Part shown: positions 59,501 to 64,000 of the stretch, piece after piece
How the letters are laid out: every line of letters starts with the position of its first letter
Numbering within the stretch: position 1 is the first letter of the stretch
DNA from: Ignavibacteriales bacterium
Lineage (GTDB): Bacteria > Bacteroidota > Ignavibacteria > Ignavibacteriales > Melioribacteraceae
NCBI GenBank assembly: GCA_020635285.1
Contig: JACKAB010000011.1
Coordinates: forward strand, 1 to 64,000
DNA: 64,000 nt
Direction of reading: 5' to 3'
Translations under genes and position numbers: made by a program
The notes under the pieces: model-generated
Told to the model about the DNA's origin: nothing
Databases searched by the model: none
The model's input: only the letters and a program-made list of their open reading frames with translations

Positions 59501-59628
59501 GAGAAGGTGGAACCGGATTAGGATTAGCAATAACTTATTCAATTATTATGGAACATAGTGGAACTGTTCAAGCACTGAATAGGAAGACGAAAGGTGCGAA
59601 ATTTATCATTAAACTACCAATAAAATAA
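56548..59628 (+). CDS. Sensor histidine kinase with extracytoplasmic, GAF and PAS domains
   Basis: A 1026-residue membrane sensor that should phosphorylate the regulator encoded 3 bases downstream. Order: TM1 (about 14-36); a long extracytoplasmic dCache-like domain (about 45-395); TM2 (about 403-424); HAMP (about 425-480); a GAF domain (about 515-680, NFDRAILYLIDSENENYLEC); a PAS domain (about 686-810, MINGVISTDGNGKITSINKA); HisKA with the phospho-acceptor in AGIAHEIRNPLTG (His about 821); and an ATPase domain with N-box INIILNSIYIM, G-box EDTGKGLTKEEL and GGTGLGLAI (about 985). The ligand sensed by the outer domain is unknown; a TRAP substrate is a natural candidate. Confidence 0.92.
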   Translation: MTSHRNKNSLGIFKKFLLSFLFLSLLPLTIFGLLTFLSIQSTGDKIISDAFLMVDLKTQKTLEIQASSVARRVENFLHKCENDLFDLVNRPINSETLLSFSKNIQGGIWERYGQDDQILERKYFLPIYKEISFIDLNGNEKIKIKNSKIVDQSELKNIVNIKNTTYKCETYFSELSKLKKGDIYFSRLYGFHVSMKEQLKNANDLMFAVDGKEYDGLFRIGSIVHDRSGNKIGYLLLGLDHRHLMEFTQHILPNSNEQTVFPSYNSGDYAFIFDDEGWIITHPKFWDIKGYDTMGHLVQPYSKDSPKELIDEGKIPFNLFYAGFIHENYPVVANNILNKEISSVITTNVGGIKKIMAFAPIKFSKSVYKKHGVFGGVTIGSEITKFQIPSYKIRDDISAALHFIIRNILLFILGTFIIAVIASWFISRHFTNPIIKLTQFAQIVAEGELDHSITSNRVDEIGILTDSFNKMTSEIKKGRNQILFSYRELQDSEKNIANYAKDLEYQLKILRSIQNIGNILGSTFELNSILKYILQSCVETVNFDRAILYLIDSENENYLECKEMYGFSEDEEKSAINSKYNIENVDCIETRVVKSGEIIFVDDFENYNDATSTDIKIRKIAKSNSFVFVPLRVKEKIIGILGADKLRSKMEITETDINSLQILANQASRVIENTMLYTEVINQRNFVEDIISNMINGVISTDGNGKITSINKAAKDILNLKSEKVIGLQFWNLFVDSENLMADMRKSLAETNIYKGYNVEINLGDNIKYININASRVYHNNIHTNSIIILEDVTERKIIEEELQNVNRLASLGKFAAGIAHEIRNPLTGLSLFLDDLHDNLDSKNKGYSQMITTALSEIERLDHLIKEILEYALPVKSNYRLSNVNDIINSIIILVDNQIKNSNINLSLNLKNELPLISVDPEKIKQALINIILNSIYIMNNGGSLIITTKTAKLKFIELIIEDTGKGLTKEELKNLFDPFYTNREGGTGLGLAITYSIIMEHSGTVQALNRKTKGAKFIIKLPIK

Positions 59629-59630
59629 TT

Positions 59631-61019
59631 ATGGGAAAAAGAATTTTAGTTATAGATGATGAAGAATTCATCAGAATGAATTTGAAAAATATTTTTGATA
59701 GTGAGGGATACGCAGTTGATCTGAAAGAAAATGGAACCAAAGGATTAGATGCTCTTACCCAAAATGAATATGATCTTGCTTTCTTAGATATTAACTTACC
59801 GGATATTAATGGTCTGGAAATTTTAAAACAAATTAAAACAGAACAACCTGAACTTTTAGTAATAATAATTACTGGCTTTTCTTCAGTTGAATCAGCTGTT
59901 GATGCATTAAAATTAGGTGCATATGATTATATAAAAAAGCCTTTTAAAGCCGATGCAATTAAGTTGATTACCAAACTCGCATTAGAAACTCAACAGCTAA
60001 AACAAAAAGTAAAAAAATTAGAAGTTAGACAAAAATCCCCTTTGGGTATAGATTCAATAGTAGGTGAAAGCGAGCAAGTATTACATCTTAAAACATTAAT
60101 CACAGAATATGCAAAGCATGATGCTACAACAGTTTTAATAACCGGAGAAAGTGGAACTGGCAAGGAACTTATAGCATCTTCAATTCATTCTTTAAGTCCC
60201 AGAGCAGCAAAACCTTATATCGAAATAAATTGCGCATCAATACCAGAACAATTATTGGAAAGCGAATTATTTGGATTTGAAAGAGGAGCTTTCACTGATG
60301 CCAAAGAAAGAAAAATTGGTTTGTTTGAAGCTGCAAATGGAGGCACCATATTTTTAGATGAAATAGGTGAACTTAGTCTTGGGCTTCAAGCAAAATTATT
60401 AAGAGTAATTGAAAACAATAAAATAAGAAGATTAGGCAGTAATAAGGATTTGGATAATGATATAAGAATAATTTCAGCTACTAATAAGGATTTAAAAAAA
60501 GCAATTGACGAAAAAGAATTCAGGAAGGATTTATATTACAGATTGAATGTGTTAAGAATAAATGTTCCTTCTTTAAGAGAAAGAGGGAATGATATTTTAT
60601 TGTTAGCTAATTATTTTCTTAACATATTCCGCCAAAAATTTGGAAAAGATATAATTGGCTTTGACAAGGAAGCAGAAAGTACTCTATTAAATTATGGTTG
60701 GCCGGGCAATGTTAGAGAACTAAAAAATGTTATGGAACGAACTTGTATTCTTCAAAAAGAAAAAATTATTCTGAAAAAAAATTTGGCAGTTGATTCCTTG
60801 ATGAATATGAAGAAGGACTCATTCCTAAATGAAGAAGATCTAAATTTTGAATTAAAATCTTATGATGAAATTCTCAGCGATATAGAAGTTAAATTAATTA
60901 ATAAAGCACTTGCGTTATCTAATATGAATGTAAGCGAAACGGCAAGATTATTAAAAATACCGAGAGAAACATTAAGATATAAGATCGCTAAGTTTAATTT
61001 AAGTCCCCAATCTGATTAA
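59631..61019 (+). CDS. NtrC-family sigma-54-dependent response regulator
   Basis: A 462-residue activator of sigma-54 RNA polymerase. It has a receiver domain (about 1-120, VIDDEEFIRM, phospho-Asp in LAFLDINLPD near 53, KKPF near 104) and a central AAA+ domain (about 145-385) with Walker A TGESGTGKELIA and the sigma-54-contact loop as GAFTDA, where GAFTGA is usual. The Walker B region is GGTIFLDEIGEL. A C-terminal Fis-type helix-turn-helix (NVSETARLLKIPRETLRYKI, about 430-455) binds DNA. It is 3 bases after the kinase gene. A sigma-54 promoter lies 128 bases past its stop. Confidence 0.94.
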   Translation: MGKRILVIDDEEFIRMNLKNIFDSEGYAVDLKENGTKGLDALTQNEYDLAFLDINLPDINGLEILKQIKTEQPELLVIIITGFSSVESAVDALKLGAYDYIKKPFKADAIKLITKLALETQQLKQKVKKLEVRQKSPLGIDSIVGESEQVLHLKTLITEYAKHDATTVLITGESGTGKELIASSIHSLSPRAAKPYIEINCASIPEQLLESELFGFERGAFTDAKERKIGLFEAANGGTIFLDEIGELSLGLQAKLLRVIENNKIRRLGSNKDLDNDIRIISATNKDLKKAIDEKEFRKDLYYRLNVLRINVPSLRERGNDILLLANYFLNIFRQKFGKDIIGFDKEAESTLLNYGWPGNVRELKNVMERTCILQKEKIILKKNLAVDSLMNMKKDSFLNEEDLNFELKSYDEILSDIEVKLINKALALSNMNVSETARLLKIPRETLRYKIAKFNLSPQSD

Positions 61020-61050
61020 AATTCATTTCGCAAGAAAACCTGGTCAATTC

Positions 61051-61071
61051 TCACCAGCTTTGGTGATTTTT
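61051..61071 (+). terminator. Intrinsic terminator after the response regulator
   Basis: TCACCA (61051-61056) pairs with TGGTGA (61061-61066) around GCTT, followed by TTTTT. It ends the kinase-regulator transcript 31 bases after the stop. An upstream CTGGT could also pair with ACCAG, making a dyad that might double as an activator site. Confidence 0.7.
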
Positions 61072-61146
61072 CGCCCTGCAATTATTTTATTATTTCCATA
61101 AACCACTTAAAACATTACTTAAAACAATAATTATTTCATTTCTCAT

Positions 61147-61163
61147 TTGGCACTACTTTTGCC
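61147..61163 (+). promoter_or_regulatory. Sigma-54 promoter
   Basis: TTGGCAC (61147-61153), five bases, then TTGC (61159-61162). GG and GC are 12 bases apart, as required for the -24/-12 promoter. Start of transcription would be near 61174, about 50 bases before the universal stress protein ATG (61243). It lies directly downstream of a sigma-54-dependent regulator gene, so autocluster control of the operon is likely. Confidence 0.85.
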
Positions 61164-61242
61164 GTTAACCATTAGAGTGCAAAAAAAATAATTAAATAAT
61201 ATTAAATCAATCTTTAATCACTAAATAGAATTAAGGAATAAT

Positions 61243-61719
61243 ATGTTTTCTCCAGAAAGAATATTAGTACCCACAGATTTCTCAGAATGCGGTGGTAATT
61301 GTTCAATGCTTGCGGTCAAACAAGCAGTTGGTTTAGCTAAGCAGTATAAAAGCAAATTAGTGTTCATGCATGTGATCACTGAAGATTTGTATAGCAAACC
61401 TTTCTTTTTTTTAGATGAAGAAAAAATAAATATTCTAAAAGTAAAAGTACGAGAAGATGCCGAAGAACAAATGGGGAAAATTGTGGATGAATACGCCGCA
61501 GATATAAAAAATCAATGCAGCGTAATTATTAGAGAAGGTAAACCTTATACCGAAATATTAAATGAAGAAAAGGAAAGTGGAGTTGACTTAATTGTAATAT
61601 CAACCAGAGGAATAAGCGGACTGCAAGGTGTTTTCTATGGGAGTGTTACCGAAAAAGTTGTGCGTCATGCTACATGCTCAGTTTTAGTAGTAAGAAAAGT
61701 AATTAACCGTGAATCATAA
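61243..61719 (+). CDS. Universal stress protein (UspA family)
   Basis: A 158-residue cytoplasmic protein of the Usp fold. The N-terminal ILVPTDFSECGGNCS (about 6-20) and C-terminal VISTRGISGLQGVFYGSVTE then VVRHATCSVLVVRK carry the ATP-binding glycine/serine pattern, so an ATP-binding type is likely. It is the first gene of the sigma-54 operon. Usp proteins often occur beside TRAP transporters and may regulate them. The ribosome-binding site TTAAGGAATAAT is good. Confidence 0.92.
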   Translation: MFSPERILVPTDFSECGGNCSMLAVKQAVGLAKQYKSKLVFMHVITEDLYSKPFFFLDEEKINILKVKVREDAEEQMGKIVDEYAADIKNQCSVIIREGKPYTEILNEEKESGVDLIVISTRGISGLQGVFYGSVTEKVVRHATCSVLVVRKVINRES

Positions 61720-61732
61720 AAAGGAGTTACAA

Positions 61733-62683
61733 ATGAAAAAACTATCAATCTTTCTTTCATTTATTTTAGGAGTATTTTTAATCGCTCCAGTGAATCTGAA
61801 TGCCCAGGTTTATAAATTTTCCGGTGGTCCTTCGGGAGGTACATTTCAATATTATGCAAGCGCTATTTCTACATTAGCAAAAAAGAATAAGATAAACGTT
61901 TTAGCTAGTGCATCAGGAGGTGCAATAGAAAATATTCGCACAGTGAATTCAGGAAAATCAACTTTTGGTGTAACATATTCAGGTAATGTATTTGATGCAG
62001 TAAACGGTCATTTAAAAAATGATGACAAAAAATATAATGATGTTAAGGCAGTTGCATACTTTTATGGTGCTCCTGGACAAATGATTGTTAAAGCAAAATC
62101 CGGAATTAAATCATTGAAACAATTAGTGGGAAAAAGAGTTGGAGTTGGTAATGCAGGTTCAGGTGCAGCTGCTAATGCTGAATTAATGCTTACATATCTT
62201 GGTCTTTGGGATAAAATAACACCTGAATTTCTTGGATATAGAGGTGCAGCAGATGCATTTAAGAATGGACAACTTGACGCATTTTGGGTTTTTGCTGGAT
62301 TTCCAAATGCGGCAGTGTTGGAAGTTGCTCTTCAAGAAGATGTAAATTTATTAAACATTTTTAATGAACTGGATGCTGCAGGTTATTTTGAAAAATATCC
62401 ATATTTCCAAAAATTAGTAATTCCTGCTAAAACTTATAGTGGTCAAGATGAACCTGTAAATTCTTTTCAAGATGCTGCTATTTGGGTAGCTAATAAAGAT
62501 GTTTCTGCTGATTTAGTTTATAAATTATTAACTGCTGTTTATAGTGAAGCGGGTTTAAAATATATGGTTGAAGTTCATAAATCAGCAAAAGAAATGAGCA
62601 TTGCAGACGGAGTAAAAGGGATTGTCACACCTCTACATCCAGGTGCTGAAAAATTTTGGAAAGAAAAAGGTACAATTAAATAA
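61733..62683 (+). CDS. TAXI-family TRAP transporter solute-binding protein
   Basis: Periplasmic receptor of a TRAP transporter, 316 residues from ATG at 61733; I choose this start because AAGGAG lies 7 bases upstream. Signal peptide about 1-26 (ending NLNAQ). TAXI signatures: FSGGPSGGTFQYYASAIS (about 30-47), ASGGAIENIRTVNSGKSTFG (about 60-79) and VGVGNAGSGAAANAELML (about 132-149). TAXI receptors take up organic acids, glutamate-like compounds or others; the ligand is unknown. It lies between the Usp gene and the permease. Confidence 0.93.
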   Translation: MKKLSIFLSFILGVFLIAPVNLNAQVYKFSGGPSGGTFQYYASAISTLAKKNKINVLASASGGAIENIRTVNSGKSTFGVTYSGNVFDAVNGHLKNDDKKYNDVKAVAYFYGAPGQMIVKAKSGIKSLKQLVGKRVGVGNAGSGAAANAELMLTYLGLWDKITPEFLGYRGAADAFKNGQLDAFWVFAGFPNAAVLEVALQEDVNLLNIFNELDAAGYFEKYPYFQKLVIPAKTYSGQDEPVNSFQDAAIWVANKDVSADLVYKLLTAVYSEAGLKYMVEVHKSAKEMSIADGVKGIVTPLHPGAEKFWKEKGTIK

Positions 62684-62766
62684 AACCATTATTCATTTGC
62701 CCATTCTTAATTTTGTTTTTCTTGGCAGAATGGGCTTAATCTTAATTGCATAGGTTGGAGCTTGTA

Positions 62767-64000
62767 ATGTACGATTCTCTGAATAAATATGAAAAAATAG
62801 TATTTTCATTTTTGGCAGTATTTTTAGTTTTATTCTATGCCGGTTCTGCTGTTTGGATTCCTGCCGCTACTGAATACCACAGAGGTGTATATGTTCTGAT
62901 AACATATATTCTTGTCCTAATGATTTATAAATCTAAGCACCCTGTGTTTCGTGTTTTTGATTACCTTTTAATGGTTATTGCCGCGGTCACTGTAATCTAT
63001 TGGATCGCAAATTTTGAAGCGATAACATATAGAGCAGGAGCCGAAACTGAAATTGATCAAATGGTTGCTATCTTCGGCGTTTTATTGGGAATTGAAATAG
63101 CAAGACGTGCTGTTGGAACTGTATTTGTGATCATTGGAGTTGTGCTTTTATTATATGGTGTTTACGGTCAATATATGCCTGATTTAATAGCTCATCCCGG
63201 CGATTCTTTCTCTGGTGTTTGCACAACCATTTTCTTTAAAGAGGATGGAGTATTTGGAATAATGGCAAATGTTTTAGCAACCTATGTTCTGTTATTTGTT
63301 TTATTTGGAGCATTTCTGGAGCAATCAGGTGCACAAAAATTCTTTATTGATTTTCCAATGGCAACTGTTGGACATAAAACGGGTGGTCCAGCAAAAGTGG
63401 CTGTCATTGCTTCAGCGATGTTTGGTTCTATTTCTGGGAGTGCAATTGCAAACACCGTTTCAACAGGAGCTTTTACAATTCCTTTAATGAAAAAAGCCGG
63501 CTTCAGACCTCATATTGCCGGTGCTATTGAACCGGCAGCTTCAATAGGGGGTATGTTTATGCCTCCAATTATGGGAGCCGGTGGGTTTATCATGGCAGAA
63601 CTGACTGGAGTTTCATATTCTTGGATAATGCTCGTTGCGATTTTTCCAGCATTAATGTATTTCTTTAGTGTTTTTGTTATGGTACACTTTGAAGCAAAGT
63701 ATCATAACATTAAGGGAATAAAAAGTGAACAATCAGGCTGGCAAATTTTTAAAACAGAATGGTATTATATTACTCCGTTGCTAATCATTACAATATTTAT
63801 GTTGGTTGGCTATTCAGCTGGATTTGCAGCAGTTTTGGGAATAGTTTCTTGTGTTGTTGTTAGCTGGTTTAAGAAAGATACAAGAATAGGGATAAATGAA
63901 TTTATTAATGCGGCAAGAATGGGCACTGAGGCGAGTCTTAAAATTGGGGCAACAGTTGGAATTATTGGAATTATAATTGCAATGTTAACCTACAGCGGAC
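62767..64000 (+). CDS. Fused TRAP transporter permease (4TM/12TM), partial
   Basis: The small and large TRAP membrane subunits fused in one protein, running off the right edge (411 codons seen, no stop). ATG at 62767 begins MYDSLNKYEKIVF. Early membrane segments fit the DctQ-like part (about 10-100). The DctM-like part has FGSISGSAIANTVSTGAFTI (about 219-238), KKAGFRPHIAGAIEPAASIG and GMFMPPIMGAGGFIMAE, which are hallmark motifs of TRAP fused permeases. It imports the ligand bound by the TAXI protein, driven by a sodium or proton gradient. Confidence 0.93.
   Translation, partial: MYDSLNKYEKIVFSFLAVFLVLFYAGSAVWIPAATEYHRGVYVLITYILVLMIYKSKHPVFRVFDYLLMVIAAVTVIYWIANFEAITYRAGAETEIDQMVAIFGVLLGIEIARRAVGTVFVIIGVVLLLYGVYGQYMPDLIAHPGDSFSGVCTTIFFKEDGVFGIMANVLATYVLLFVLFGAFLEQSGAQKFFIDFPMATVGHKTGGPAKVAVIASAMFGSISGSAIANTVSTGAFTIPLMKKAGFRPHIAGAIEPAASIGGMFMPPIMGAGGFIMAELTGVSYSWIMLVAIFPALMYFFSVFVMVHFEAKYHNIKGIKSEQSGWQIFKTEWYYITPLLIITIFMLVGYSAGFAAVLGIVSCVVVSWFKKDTRIGINEFINAARMGTEASLKIGATVGIIGIIIAMLTYSG

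Noticed and set aside
1..64000. CRISPR arrays, tRNA or rRNA genes, prophage or integrase genes
   Set aside because: None found on reading both strands; no regularly spaced repeats and no integrase or transposase motifs.

Overview
The window is AT-rich, densely coded DNA from a Gram-negative bacterium. It most resembles the Bacteroidota/FCB group, and my best guess is an Ignavibacteria-like lineage. This is inferred from gene content: an LPS core pathway (waaA, a family-9 glycosyltransferase), a ccoNO-fused cbb3 oxidase with a mono-heme CcoP, secreted lamin-tail proteins ending in a FlgD-like domain, DUF4139, BatA/VWA and GxxExxY genes. No rRNA, tRNA or CRISPR array was seen. No taxonomic marker search could be run.

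Layout. 1-2.6 kb (minus): ppk1 (runs off the left edge), sixA and an HD phosphohydrolase. 2.9-11.4 kb (minus): a complete cbb3 oxidase locus, ccoI-S-NO-Q-P, then a terminator, then ccoG-ccoH and a DsbD/TauE-type membrane protein. 11.5-13.4 kb (plus): a Na/Pi cotransporter and a PhoU protein. 13.4-20.6 kb: a DEAD-box helicase, typA, a sialidase, waaA and a heptosyltransferase-like gene. 20.7-28 kb: a small conserved-looking protein, a second Na/Pi-PhoU transporter with an extracellular Ig-like domain, fbp, and a heterodimeric ABC exporter. 28.3-34.5 kb: a YdeI-type gene, serS, a GxxExxY gene bounded by inverted repeats, leuS and lysA. 34.6-44 kb: an S9 peptidase, DUF1232, NUDIX, hutH, hflX, BatA/VWA and SpoIID genes. 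44.2-53.1 kb (plus): a giant lamin-tail protein, an orphan ParA, a GH13 lipoprotein, a tandem-domain lipoprotein and a small membrane protein. 53.2-56.4 kb: DUF4139, SRPBCC and YitT. 56.5-64 kb (plus): a large sensor kinase, an NtrC-type regulator, then a near-perfect sigma-54 promoter in front of a universal stress protein, a TAXI-TRAP binding protein and a fused TRAP permease that runs off the right edge.

Two things dominate. First, many genes are broken by single-base indels, mostly one base missing from an A/T run. They cluster between 28.6 and 45.6 kb and hit essential genes (serS, leuS), so sequencing or assembly error is the most likely cause. I give the repaired gene extents. Second, the right end looks like a self-contained regulatory unit: a two-component sigma-54 system and the transporter operon it probably controls.

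The most unusual biology is (a) the GxxExxY gene with matching inverted repeats, dropped between leuS and serS like a miniature mobile element; (b) the sigma-54/TAXI-TRAP module; (c) a possible Cys-rich copper-binding tail on the cbb3-locus TauE-type protein; and (d) the fusion of a Big-1-like Ig domain to a Na/Pi transporter.
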